Source of the DNA: Candidatus Doudnabacteria bacterium RIFCSPHIGHO2_01_FULL_46_24
GTDB taxonomy: Bacteria > Patescibacteriota > Doudnabacteria > UBA920 > O2-02-FULL-48-8
NCBI GenBank assembly: GCA_001777575.1
Contig: MFEL01000004.1
Location: 1-35,887 of the forward strand
DNA: 35,887 nucleotides
Direction of reading: 5' to 3'
The first letter of the stretch is position 1. Each line of letters opens with the position of its first letter. The notes beneath the pieces are model-generated. The model saw nothing but the letters and a program-made list of their open reading frames with translations. It did not search any database and was not told the origin of the DNA. A program made the position numbers and the translations under genes. Positions 21,266-28,484 of this stretch are shown here, one piece after another.

Positions 21266-21649
21266 ATGGATCAAGAAAACAATAAAGGCAAAAAATACGA
21301 TTTAGCCGAGAGAACTTCGGTATTCTCGGAGAACCTGATTGAATTTTGTCGATCCCTAGAAACAAATAGAATTGATCAAACCATCATAGTACAGTTAGTT
21401 CGGAGCGGAACCAGCATTGGGGCCAATTACATGGAAGCAACTAACGGGTCTTCCAAAAAAGACTTTATTAACAAAATCAATATTTGCAAGAAGGAGTCTC
21501 AGGAAACAAAATACTGGCTCCGTTTAGTATTAAAACTTTGTCCTGATAAAAAGCAAAAAATAAATATACTATCAACGGAGGTATATGAGCTACTGCTTAT
21601 TTTTCAGAAAATCATTAGCTCATCAAAACGAGATAAAATTGAAAATTAA
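21266..21649 (+). CDS. Four-helix-bundle (S23 / 23S rRNA intervening-sequence) protein
   Basis: A 127-residue member of the S23 family, first noted in 23S rRNA intervening sequences and now known as orphan genes in many bacteria. Family marks: FSENLIEFCRSLETN, IIVQLVRSGTSIGANYMEA, SSKKDFINKINICKKESQET and YWLRLVLKL. The bundle may bind RNA, but function is unproven. It is AT-rich, enclosed by AT-rich filler repeats and inserted between two unrelated units, so it looks like a separately mobile or recently inserted cassette. Confidence 0.9.
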   Translation: MDQENNKGKKYDLAERTSVFSENLIEFCRSLETNRIDQTIIVQLVRSGTSIGANYMEATNGSSKKDFINKINICKKESQETKYWLRLVLKLCPDKKQKINILSTEVYELLLIFQKIISSSKRDKIEN

Positions 21650-21684
21650 TTGATCATTGATAATTGAATATTGAAAAATAAAAT
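21650..21684. repeat. AT-rich filler repeat, right of the S23 gene
   Basis: Words such as TTGATAATTGAATATTGAAA mirror the filler on the left of the S23 gene. No target-site duplication or transposase is seen. Confidence 0.45.
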
Positions 21685-23205
21685 ATGACAGCAAAAGTTT
21701 ACTCTGCTACGCTTGTGGGCTTAGATGCCCAGCCAGTGGAAGTGGAAGTTGACATCTCCTCGGGCTTGCCGAAAGTGATTGTGGTTGGGCTTCCTGACAC
21801 GGCCATCCAGGAAGCCCGAGAACGCGTCAAATCAGCCATCAAAAATTCCAACGCCATTTTTCCCCCAAGCCGCGTGGCCATCAATTTAGCGCCCGCTGAT
21901 TTGCCCAAAAACGGCACCCATTTTGATTTGCCTATTGCCATTTCCATTCTTTTGAATTCCGGGCAAATTTTCTTTGAGCCGAAAGGCAAGCTCTTTATCG
22001 GTGAATTGGCGCTGGACGGCAAGCTCCGTCCGGTTTCCGGCATTCTGCCAATTGCGCTCATGGCCAGGAACTTGGGTTACAGAAAACTTTTCATCCCAAA
22101 AGATAACGCCAAAGAGGCCGGGCTGATTGACGGCATTGATATCATTCCCGTCACTGATCTTTATCAAATCATCGGCTATTTGCAAAATCTCATCAAAATC
22201 AAATCTTTACCTAAACCCAATTGGAACGAAATTCTCAAATCACCGGAAATTTCTTTTGACATGAAATTCGTGAAAGGCCAGGAATCAGCCAAACGCGCCC
22301 TGGAAATCGCGGCGTCCGGCGGCCACAATGTCCTGCTCTCAGGCCCCCCTGGCACTGGCAAAACCTTGCTGGCCAAGGCTTTAAGCTCGATCCTGCCGAG
22401 ACTGACTGTAACCGAGGTTTTGGAAATTACCAAAATTTACAGTGTCGCCGGACTTTTGAATTCCCAAAACAACCTCGTTACCACCCGACCGTTTCGAAGT
22501 CCGCACCATACTTCGTCTTCGATTGCGTTAGTCGGCGGCGGCTCCATTCCCAAGCCAGGAGAAATTTCCCTAAGCCACCGCGGCGTGCTCTTTCTGGACG
22601 AGTTTCCCGAATTCGGTCGGGCGGTCCTGGAAAACCTGCGCCAGCCGCTGGAGGATGGAGTAGTGACCGTGGCTAGAGCCGCGGCAACCACGGTTTTTCC
22701 GGCCCAATTCACTCTAGTGGCGGCCCAGAACCCCTGCCCTTGCGGCTATTTTTCCGATCCCTCCAAGCCATGCATCTGCTCCCCTTCCCAGATCATGAAG
22801 TATCAGAAAAAAATCTCCGGCCCGCTGCTGGACCGAATTGACCTGTGCGTGGAAGTCGGCAGGGTGGAATATGACAAACTCACGGCTGAAGGGGTGGCGG
22901 AATCTTCGGACAATATCCAAAAACGCGTGCAGAAAGCCAGGGACATCCAAACGGAACGCTTCAAAAACCACTCTAAAATAAAAACGAACTCCGAAATGAC
23001 CATTAAGGAGATCAAAGAGTTCTGCATTCTTTCAGAAAAAGAAAAAGAATTTTTGAAAGCCACGGTGGTCAAGATGTATCTCTCGGCTCGGTCCTATCAC
23101 CGCATTCTAAAGCTTTCCCGCACCATTGCCGACCTCTCCGGGTCAGAAAACATCGCCGTCAATCATCTGGCCGAAGCAATCCGATACCGCCCAAAGGTTG
23201 AATAA
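21685..23205 (+). CDS. comM: YifB/ComM-family magnesium-chelatase-like AAA+ ATPase
   Basis: ComM-type helicases promote branch migration during integration of transformed DNA. The 506-residue product has the N-terminal ChlI-like domain (VVGLPDTAIQEARERVKSAI), Walker A GPPGTGKT (220-227), Walker B GVLFLDEFPEF (300-310), and the Cys-rich block NPCPCGYFSDPSKPCICSP (C351, C353, C363, C365), then a C-terminal Mg-chelatase lid domain. Full length and intact. With T4SS-like pilins nearby this suggests natural DNA uptake. Start follows the filler repeats without a clear Shine-Dalgarno. Confidence 0.93.
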   Translation: MTAKVYSATLVGLDAQPVEVEVDISSGLPKVIVVGLPDTAIQEARERVKSAIKNSNAIFPPSRVAINLAPADLPKNGTHFDLPIAISILLNSGQIFFEPKGKLFIGELALDGKLRPVSGILPIALMARNLGYRKLFIPKDNAKEAGLIDGIDIIPVTDLYQIIGYLQNLIKIKSLPKPNWNEILKSPEISFDMKFVKGQESAKRALEIAASGGHNVLLSGPPGTGKTLLAKALSSILPRLTVTEVLEITKIYSVAGLLNSQNNLVTTRPFRSPHHTSSSIALVGGGSIPKPGEISLSHRGVLFLDEFPEFGRAVLENLRQPLEDGVVTVARAAATTVFPAQFTLVAAQNPCPCGYFSDPSKPCICSPSQIMKYQKKISGPLLDRIDLCVEVGRVEYDKLTAEGVAESSDNIQKRVQKARDIQTERFKNHSKIKTNSEMTIKEIKEFCILSEKEKEFLKATVVKMYLSARSYHRILKLSRTIADLSGSENIAVNHLAEAIRYRPKVE

Positions 23206-23207
23206 AC

Positions 23208-23231
23208 CCCGCACCAGAGCCCTGGTGCGGG
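23208..23231. terminator. Hairpin between the converging comM and PRPP-synthetase-like genes
   Basis: CCCGCACCAG (23208-23217) pairs perfectly with CTGGTGCGGG (23222-23231). A short T-rich tail exists only on the minus strand (GTTTATT); on plus the stem is followed by A residues. It probably serves as a weak bidirectional terminator. Confidence 0.55.
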
Positions 23232-23255
23232 ATAAAAAAGAACCCCGTCTGACCC

Positions 23256-24317
23256 TCAAGACAGGGTGCCCAAAACGCTAACCAGGCTCTGCACGATCAC
23301 CGGCGCCATAGAAACCGGAATGATTCGGCCTCCAGTCGAGCCTTCGTACTCGGTTTCGTCGTGGCCGCGAGGACGTGTGTCCCCAAACCAAATGGTATCA
23401 AACGGCTGGAGTTCACCGAACGGAAACAGCGCCATTTTCCAGCCCGGCGAGCACACCGGATGGGTGGCGATGAGCCGCACACTGGCTATGCGGTTGAGCT
23501 TGAGACGATGGGCCGTGCTGCACGAGGTCCGGCCGGTGGATAATTCGTCTTCGCGCATGAAGGCATGACATTCGGCCAAATCATTCAGGTCACAGGACAC
23601 CAAAGCCGCGTCATCACCGAATATCTCTGCAACCTTGTCCAGGAAGCGCGAATCTTCCACCAAATGCACCTCGTTATTCTGGCGCAGTTTGGGGCTAGCG
23701 CACATCTGCAGCCCCATGGCCTTGGCCATCCTCAGCGAGCGAATGATCGAACCAAGATCCGGCGAATAAAACCGAACTCGGTCCTTGCCCAAAGCCGCCA
23801 CGACTCCAGAGATAGCTTCTACGAACACCTTGGTCGGATCTGCAATCCACAGCTTGAGTCCGAATTCGTCGCAGAATTCTTGCGTCTTTTCTTCGGAGTG
23901 GGGTTCACAGACGACGAGATGATCCACGCCCCAACATTTGAGGTCGCGGATGAACCATCTCAGCCTGGTGATTTCGTTGTTCTTCTCCTCATGGTCCTGC
24001 CGCCGAAACGGCAGAAACCCAAGGATGAGCGTGAGCGTCTTCGCGCCATACTGCAGTTTGCACGCCTTGATCAGATCCGCCATTTCTGATCGGATCCTGG
24101 TAGTGATAGGGCACGCAAACAGCAACACGTGCTTGTCGCTGATTTTCTGCGGCTCATCCAGACAAAAGCCCGGCTCCCCATCTGACCAGGTAGAATGCCA
24201 GATGTGAGAAAACCGCAGAGTCAGACTTGCGGTGCGGTTGAGGATATTAACCACGCGCGCATGAAACGAATGATGGCCTGTCGTTCCGTAGACCATCAAC
24301 TTCTCGCTGCTGATCAT
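23256..24317 (-). CDS. Divergent PRPP-synthetase-like protein
   Basis: Ribose-phosphate pyrophosphokinase makes PRPP from ribose-5-phosphate and ATP. The 353-residue product has recognisable family blocks: GFLPFRRQD (100-108), the catalytic-His region VCEPHSEE (His140), SPDLGSIIRSLRMAK (185-199), a PRPP-loop equivalent EDELSTGRTS (256-265) in place of DDMIDTGGT, and VRLIATHPVCS (280-290). An insertion of about 20 residues lies before the loop, and the N-terminal domain is atypical. The start is set by GGAGGAGGAGA just upstream of an ATG. GC-rich, with its own promoter. It may be a paralogue with altered substrate. Confidence 0.75.
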   Translation of the reverse strand: MISSEKLMVYGTTGHHSFHARVVNILNRTASLTLRFSHIWHSTWSDGEPGFCLDEPQKISDKHVLLFACPITTRIRSEMADLIKACKLQYGAKTLTLILGFLPFRRQDHEEKNNEITRLRWFIRDLKCWGVDHLVVCEPHSEEKTQEFCDEFGLKLWIADPTKVFVEAISGVVAALGKDRVRFYSPDLGSIIRSLRMAKAMGLQMCASPKLRQNNEVHLVEDSRFLDKVAEIFGDDAALVSCDLNDLAECHAFMREDELSTGRTSCSTAHRLKLNRIASVRLIATHPVCSPGWKMALFPFGELQPFDTIWFGDTRPRGHDETEYEGSTGGRIIPVSMAPVIVQSLVSVLGTLS

Positions 24318-24355
24318 TGATCTCCTCCTCCAAAGAGGGAAACAGCAATCATAAC

Positions 24356-24384
24356 AACATAGCACGAGCTATTAAATTGAGCAA
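24356..24384 (-). promoter_or_regulatory. Promoter of the PRPP-synthetase-like gene
   Basis: Minus strand: -35 TTGCTC (24379-24384), 17-base spacer, extended -10 TGC-TATGTT (24356-24364). About 30 bases of leader precede the GGAGGAGG site. Confidence 0.65.
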
Positions 24385-24388
24385 ACAT

Positions 24389-24411
24389 AAAAAGCCAGCT
24401 AGCTGACTTTT
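24389..24411 (-). terminator. Terminator after tRNA-Ile
   Basis: AAAAGCCA and TGACTTTT pair around GCTAGC; on the minus strand the stem is followed by a T-rich tail (CTTTTTATGTTT). It separates tRNA-Ile from the downstream PRPP-synthetase-like gene promoter. Confidence 0.6.
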
Positions 24412-24421
24412 GCATTTGTAA

Positions 24422-24498
24422 TGGTGGGCATGCCTGGACTCGAACCAGGAACCGTTCGGATATAAGCCGAATGCTCTAACCAGTTGAGCTACATGCCC
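24422..24498 (-). tRNA. tRNA-Ile (TAT)
   Basis: Minus strand cloverleaf: acceptor GGGCATG/CATGCCC, D-arm TAGCTCAACTGGTTAGAGC, anticodon stem TTCGG/CCGAA with loop CTTATAT (anticodon TAT, reading AUA), T-arm CCTGGTTCGAGTCCAGG, discriminator A and encoded CCA. A directly encoded UAU anticodon means AUA can be read without lysidine modification. Confidence 0.92.
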
Positions 24499-24533
24499 CC
24501 GTCGCAATATTATATTTAATTTTTGCTATACTT

Positions 24534-25292
24534 TCAATCCCGATGCTGGAACAGCGGCAAACAGGCGCCGATTATCCCGGCATGGTTAAGTTTGGAAACT
24601 TTAACTTTGGTCTTTGGGGGAAACTTTCGCAGGGTCCGGACTATGGCCTCAAGCTCTTTTTGCATGCCGGGAATCCGAGACCAGCCGCCACCAACCAAAA
24701 TTATCTCCGGATCAACAGAGCGGACGATGACCGATATAAGGGTGCGTAAAAATCGGCGAGCGTCAGAAGCTTTGTTAAATCGTCCGGCTTTCCTGACTTC
24801 CTGCTCCAAAAATTGTCCATTCAGCAATTCAATATGCCCGATTTCTCCAGCCAGGCTGTTGCTACCTATATAAATTTGCCTGTCAAAAACAATTCCCGAA
24901 CCAATGCCGGTTCCCAGAATAATCCCCACAACACTCCGAAAATTCCTTCCGCCCCCGACCACGGCTTCAGCCAGGGTGAACGCTTTGGCGTCGTTAATGA
25001 CATTTACCGGAACCTTAAAGCGTTTTTCTAGCAACTTTTTCAAATTCACCGTTTTCCAATGCTTAATGTTTCCCAGCTTCTTGACCTCTCCGGACGGCAA
25101 AACTTGCCCCGGCATACCTATGCCAATGGCATCAACGCACCCATAAGAGGCGATCAAATCCAAGAGCTGCTCCAACAAATTACTGTCAGAAGTCGGCAAA
25201 ACCTTGAGTTTACTTACCCGAAACCGCCGATCAACCAATCCTGCCGCGATTTTGCTCCCGCCGACATCAATACCCAAATTAAAGCTTGTCAT
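24534..25292 (-). CDS. ROK family sugar kinase-like protein
   Basis: A 252-residue ASKHA-fold protein: phosphate-1 motif LGIDVGGSKIAAG (6-18), IGIGMPGQV, the catalytic-Asp region VINDAKAFTLAEA and the GTGIGSGIV phosphate-2 loop are present, followed by EIGHIEL. The Cys-rich zinc site (CxCGxxGC) that normally follows EIGH in ROK proteins is absent, and the protein is about 50 residues shorter than the usual 300. It is probably a sugar kinase; substrate unknown. Twelve bases from lspA on the same strand. Confidence 0.85.
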   Translation of the reverse strand: MTSFNLGIDVGGSKIAAGLVDRRFRVSKLKVLPTSDSNLLEQLLDLIASYGCVDAIGIGMPGQVLPSGEVKKLGNIKHWKTVNLKKLLEKRFKVPVNVINDAKAFTLAEAVVGGGRNFRSVVGIILGTGIGSGIVFDRQIYIGSNSLAGEIGHIELLNGQFLEQEVRKAGRFNKASDARRFLRTLISVIVRSVDPEIILVGGGWSRIPGMQKELEAIVRTLRKFPPKTKVKVSKLNHAGIIGACLPLFQHRD

Positions 25293-25303
25293 AAAAAATA
25301 AAA

Positions 25304-25660
25304 TTAGGTGCTTTTATTATAATCCCCCGGATTAGACACGACAATTGCAATTCCGAGAATTATATACAGATCAGCCACATTGGCCCTAAACAGAGCAAAA
25401 TCTAAAAAATCACGGACCGAGTCAAAAAATATTCTATCCAACAGATTTGAAATGGCCCCGGCAAAAATCAGAACCAACCCTAAGCTAAATTTCGGATCTA
25501 AAGCTTTTCTCTCGAGATAAAAATAACCCAACAGCACTGCTAAAAAACCGCTGACCAAAAACAGATGGGGAAGATTGGAATTCAAAACCAAAAAGCCACG
25601 AGGGACGATTGCCTTCGTGACTTGGTCGAGTAAAATCAAAATTAAGAATGTTCGATACAC
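25304..25660 (-). CDS. lspA: Signal peptidase II (lipoprotein signal peptidase), short form
   Basis: Membrane aspartyl protease that removes lipoprotein signal peptides. The 118-residue product keeps LLDQVTKAI near the N-terminus, the AGAISNLLDRIFFDSVRDFLDF block with a catalytic Asp, and ANVADLYIILG with the second Asp. Three to four helices are visible; usual length is 150-170, so the N-terminal portion is reduced. A GTG start is used and overlaps the end of the DksA-like gene by 19 bases, implying translational coupling. Confidence 0.88.
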   Translation of the reverse strand: MYRTFLILILLDQVTKAIVPRGFLVLNSNLPHLFLVSGFLAVLLGYFYLERKALDPKFSLGLVLIFAGAISNLLDRIFFDSVRDFLDFALFRANVADLYIILGIAIVVSNPGDYNKST

Positions 25661-25995
25661 GTGTCTGCTTCCGGTATTGCAAGCAAGCGGCCTTCTTCGA
25701 TGTCATCACCCTTCACGCATTTGCCGTAAGTGCCGTCTTCGATCCGCTTGAGCGCTGAGTCGACTTTCACCAATTTCTTTTCCATGTCTTGGGTCACTGC
25801 CAGGTTGGTTTCATAGAAAGTCATCTCGCTGGCGTTCTCATCTTCTTTGGAGCCGAACTCGGGAAACCGAGGTTTGTATTCTCCTGGATACGCTCCTGTT
25901 CCCTCATTGTCTGAATCAAAGCCAAGAATCGCGCGAAGTCTTTTTTTCTCCGCCAGTAGTTTTTCTCTGTTCTGTTCAATCAGTTGCTTATCCAT
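25642..25995 (-). CDS. DksA/TraR-like protein with degenerate zinc finger
   Basis: DksA/TraR proteins bind in the RNA polymerase secondary channel and adjust transcription during stress. The 117-residue product has an N-terminal coil (1-25), a linker rich in acidic residues, a helix (MEKKLVKVDSALKRIEDGTYG) and the C-terminal finger region. Of the four zinc ligands only C93 and C113 are Cys; the others are G96 and H116. The start is the ATG at 25995; an upstream TTG is less likely because the -10 box ends six bases before this ATG. Confidence 0.8.
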   Translation of the reverse strand: MDKQLIEQNREKLLAEKKRLRAILGFDSDNEGTGAYPGEYKPRFPEFGSKEDENASEMTFYETNLAVTQDMEKKLVKVDSALKRIEDGTYGKCVKGDDIEEGRLLAIPEADTCIEHS

Positions 25996-26001
25996 ATGCA
26001 A

Positions 26002-26030
26002 ATTATAACAAAAAAAGCCTCATCGGCCAA
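26002..26030 (-). promoter_or_regulatory. Promoter predicting a leaderless DksA-like mRNA
   Basis: Minus strand: -35 TTGGCC (26025-26030), 17-base spacer, perfect -10 TATAAT (26002-26007) in an extended TGT-TATAAT context. Only six bases lie between the -10 and the ATG, so the transcript should begin at or next to the start codon. The spacer overlaps a GCC/GGC hairpin with seven Ts that could end upstream transcripts. Confidence 0.7.
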
Positions 26031-26483
26031 TATCTTTGTGTCCTATAACGTTTTAGTGGTTACAGGACGGTATCATACCGTCCAAAATATATATTGAGTG
26101 ACGAGATACCGCCCTGTGGGCGGCCTCTACTTCAAGCTTATCTCCGCCTACAGGCTTCAATTCCGACGAGGTGTTGGAACTCAAGCCTGAGGCAGAGGTA
26201 AACATTCTAGAGTAGAAACCGATAAAAATGACTTATATATCTAGTCAATTTATAAGTGCAGGTTCTTCACTGTCCTTGTGGTGGTTAACACCTAACAATT
26301 TTATTTTATGTTTGTTTTTTTTGAACAAACCTTGAATTTTTGTTTTTGTTTTACAGGCAGCTGGACTAGAACAGCTCTGACGAATAGTGGAGAACGCCTG
26401 AGGGTCAACAATGACTGTTAACTATTAACTGCCCCAAGCACACTCCGCTATTCTCTAAATAATGCTTGAATTTTCAATGTTCT
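26010..26483 (-). ncRNA. Candidate structured non-coding RNA region downstream of recA
   Basis: No coding sequence is seen over about 500 bases, but the region is highly structured when read on the minus strand from a strong promoter. Section 1 (26483 to about 26345): closing stem TAGAACA/TGTTCTA, hairpin TTGAA-AA-TTCAA, and a rod GAATAG..GGAG pairing with CTCC..CTATTC. An A-rich linker follows. Section 2 (26235-26135): a long stem CTCTGCCTCAGGCTT with AAGCCTGTAGGCGGAG, then GAGATA/TATCTC closing CCGCCC/GGGCGG. Section 3: hairpin GGACGGTA-TGA-TACCGTCC (26067-26085). A T7 tract follows a weak GCC/GGC stem at 26010-26030. No tmRNA tag, no RNase P P4 motif and no T-loop were found; section 1 is rod-like as in 6S RNA, but identity is open. 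Confidence 0.5.
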
Positions 26484-26489
26484 ACCAAT

Positions 26490-26518
26490 AGTATAGCAAA
26501 AAAACTAAACGTTGTCAA
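26490..26518 (-). promoter_or_regulatory. Strong promoter immediately after the recA stop
   Basis: Minus strand: -35 TTGACA (26513-26518), 17-base spacer, extended -10 TGC-TATACT (26490-26498). It starts three bases past the recA stop codon and reads into the non-coding stretch. Confidence 0.8.
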
Positions 26519-26520
26519 TA

Positions 26521-27543
26521 CTAATCAGCCGCTGAATCAGAAAGCACCGCTTCTTTCGCCTTATGCCTGACGCTTTTGTCTATTTCCTGGGCAACTTTCG
26601 GGTTTTGCGCTAAATACGCCTTGGCATTTTCCCGCCCCACCCCAAGTTTCACGTCGCCGAAACCATAAGTGTTGCCGTTTTTAACTACAGGCCCATACTT
26701 TACGGCGGTGTCCAACAAATCACCGACGTAAGAAATCCCACCTTCGGAAAACATGATGTCAAATTCCGCAGTCTTGAAGGGTGCTGCCACTTTATTTTTG
26801 ACGATCTTGGCTTTGACCCGGTTGCCGACGATCATTTCGCCCTGCTTGATCTGGGAAATCCTTCTGACGTCAATCCGAACAGAGGAATAAAACTTCAAAG
26901 CTTGGCCGCCGGTGGTGGTTTCGGGATTGCCGAACATCACGCCGATCTTCATGCGAATCTGATTGATGAAAATCACGGTCGAGCGGGACTTGGAAATAAT
27001 GCCTGTCAGCTTGCGCAAAGCTTGGCTCATCAACCTGGCATGCAATCCCATGTGTGAGTCGCCCATTTCTCCTTCCAGTTCAGCGCGGGGAGTGAGTGCG
27101 GCGACTGAATCGACAACGATCAAATCTACTGAATTTGAACGCACCAAGGTCTCAACGATATCCAGCGCTTGTTCGCCGCTGTCCGGCTGGCTGATGAGGA
27201 GCTTGTCCACTTTCATGCCCACGGCTTTCGCCCGCTCGGGATCAAGCGCATGCTCGGCATCAATAAAAGCCGCCACACCGCCGCTTTTCTGAACCTCGGC
27301 AATCACATGCATGGCGAGAGTGGTTTTGCCGGAAGCTTCCGGGCCGAAAATTTCAATCACTCGCCCTTTGGGAATGCCGCCGACACCCAAGGCCAAATCC
27401 AACGAAATGGAACCGGTGGGGATGGCATCAACATTCATGGCCTTAGCCATCTTCAAAGTCATGATCGAACCATCCCCGAATTTATCGCGGATGGCGTTCA
27501 GGGCTGATTCCAAATTGTCTTTGTGTTCTTCTATCTTGGTCAT
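26521..27543 (-). CDS. recA: Recombinase RecA
   Basis: Strand-exchange protein and coprotease for LexA. The 340-residue product has Walker A GPEASGKT (67-74), Walker [20 protein letters not shown], the L1/L2 region ([16 protein letters not shown]) and a complete core, with a short acidic C-terminal tail (VLSDSAAD). No LexA-like operator of the type before lexA is seen upstream. A promoter with TATAAT six bases before the ATG predicts a leaderless transcript. It lies 23 bases downstream of rodZ. Confidence 0.97.
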   Translation of the reverse strand: MTKIEEHKDNLESALNAIRDKFGDGSIMTLKMAKAMNVDAIPTGSISLDLALGVGGIPKGRVIEIFGPEASGKTTLAMHVIAEVQKSGGVAAFIDAEHALDPERAKAVGMKVDKLLISQPDSGEQALDIVETLVRSNSVDLIVVDSVAALTPRAELEGEMGDSHMGLHARLMSQALRKLTGIISKSRSTVIFINQIRMKIGVMFGNPETTTGGQALKFYSSVRIDVRRISQIKQGEMIVGNRVKAKIVKNKVAAPFKTAEFDIMFSEGGISYVGDLLDTAVKYGPVVKNGNTYGFGDVKLGVGRENAKAYLAQNPKVAQEIDKSVRHKAKEAVLSDSAAD

Positions 27544-27549
27544 GGGTTT

Positions 27550-27578
27550 ATTATACGCAATTTATTCTATTTTGAAAA
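27550..27578 (-). promoter_or_regulatory. recA promoter predicting a leaderless mRNA
   Basis: Minus strand: -35 TTTTCA (27573-27578), 17-base spacer, perfect -10 TATAAT (27550-27555), then six bases to the ATG. The -35 lies within the end of rodZ. Confidence 0.65.
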
Positions 27579-28484
27579 TTCAACGTTGCGGACCACCTCG
27601 CCTTCGCGTCCCAGCTTACCCAGATTTTTGCCGTTGTATATGACCTCAGTCGAGCCGGCGTTGGCTGAAGTCAAAAGAATTTCCTTTTTTGCCGAAACGG
27701 TCTTGATTGAGCCGGCCAGCATGGTTCCGCGCTGAACCACGACCCCATCGGCTTCCAAATATATCCAGGCCGGTTCTGGACCAATATTGAGTACGACGTT
27801 GATTTCGGAGTCAGCTATCGGCTTATCGGATGGAATTTCGGCTGAAACATTGAGAATACGCTTGTTTTCGCGCTTGAATTTATTAACTGCCTTAATTTCC
27901 AGCACATTCAAGCCGGCGCTGAGAGTTAAATTCTCGTTAAATTGGCCGTTTCTGTCCACCAACACCGCCTGATTGTTGATTAACACATCCGCTCCGACTT
28001 CGGTTTTGCCCGAAACCGTAACACTGCTGCCGGCAATGGACACGTTATCCGCCGGCTCGAGAATTTCGAGAGCCGGTGGAGTCAATACCGAACGAATTTG
28101 CAGTCCGACATAGACCAACAAGACAATCACGGCCGCGGCACTTAACCCCAAAATGAAAATTTTTGGGTGTAAATTTATCCTAAAGCGCCGTTTGGCTTCG
28201 GTTTTGGGAGCTTCTTCAAAACCATGCTCTTTCTGATACTGCTCAACCAGCGCCTCCTCCGGGAGGTGATAGACTTCGGAAAGCTGTTTGAGAAATCCTT
28301 TGATATAAACTTCTGCTGGCAATTTGTTCCATTCGCCCCTTTCCAAGCTTTCCAAATAGGCTGGCTTGATCTGCGTGAGCATGCTCACGGTCCGGATGTC
28401 CAAATTCAACTTGCGCCGATACTGCCCCAAAAAATCTCCAAGCGTATCTATCTTCACCGGCTTTTGGGTAAACAGCTCTCCCAT
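27567..28484 (-). CDS. rodZ: RodZ-like cell-shape protein (HTH, TM, Ig-like)
   Basis: RodZ links the cytoskeleton and wall-synthesis machinery. The 305-residue product has a cytoplasmic HTH domain (about 13-85: LGDFLGQYRRKLNLDIRTVS, then IKPAYLESLERGEWNKLPAE and YIKGFLKQLSEVY), one TM helix (about 110-130) and an extracytoplasmic region with an Ig-like segment (LEILEPADNVSIAGSSVTVS, GLNVLEIKAVN) followed by a DUF4115-like end. The ATG overlaps the ftsK stop by one base (TGATG), so translation is coupled. Confidence 0.9.
   Translation of the reverse strand: MGELFTQKPVKIDTLGDFLGQYRRKLNLDIRTVSMLTQIKPAYLESLERGEWNKLPAEVYIKGFLKQLSEVYHLPEEALVEQYQKEHGFEEAPKTEAKRRFRINLHPKIFILGLSAAAVIVLLVYVGLQIRSVLTPPALEILEPADNVSIAGSSVTVSGKTEVGADVLINNQAVLVDRNGQFNENLTLSAGLNVLEIKAVNKFKRENKRILNVSAEIPSDKPIADSEINVVLNIGPEPAWIYLEADGVVVQRGTMLAGSIKTVSAKKEILLTSANAGSTEVIYNGKNLGKLGREGEVVRNVEFSK

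Noticed and set aside
26010-26483. Calling the non-coding stretch tmRNA, RNase P RNA or 6S RNA
   Set aside because: No tag ORF or T-loop, no GAGGAAAGTCC-like P4 motif; a rod shape alone does not identify 6S.
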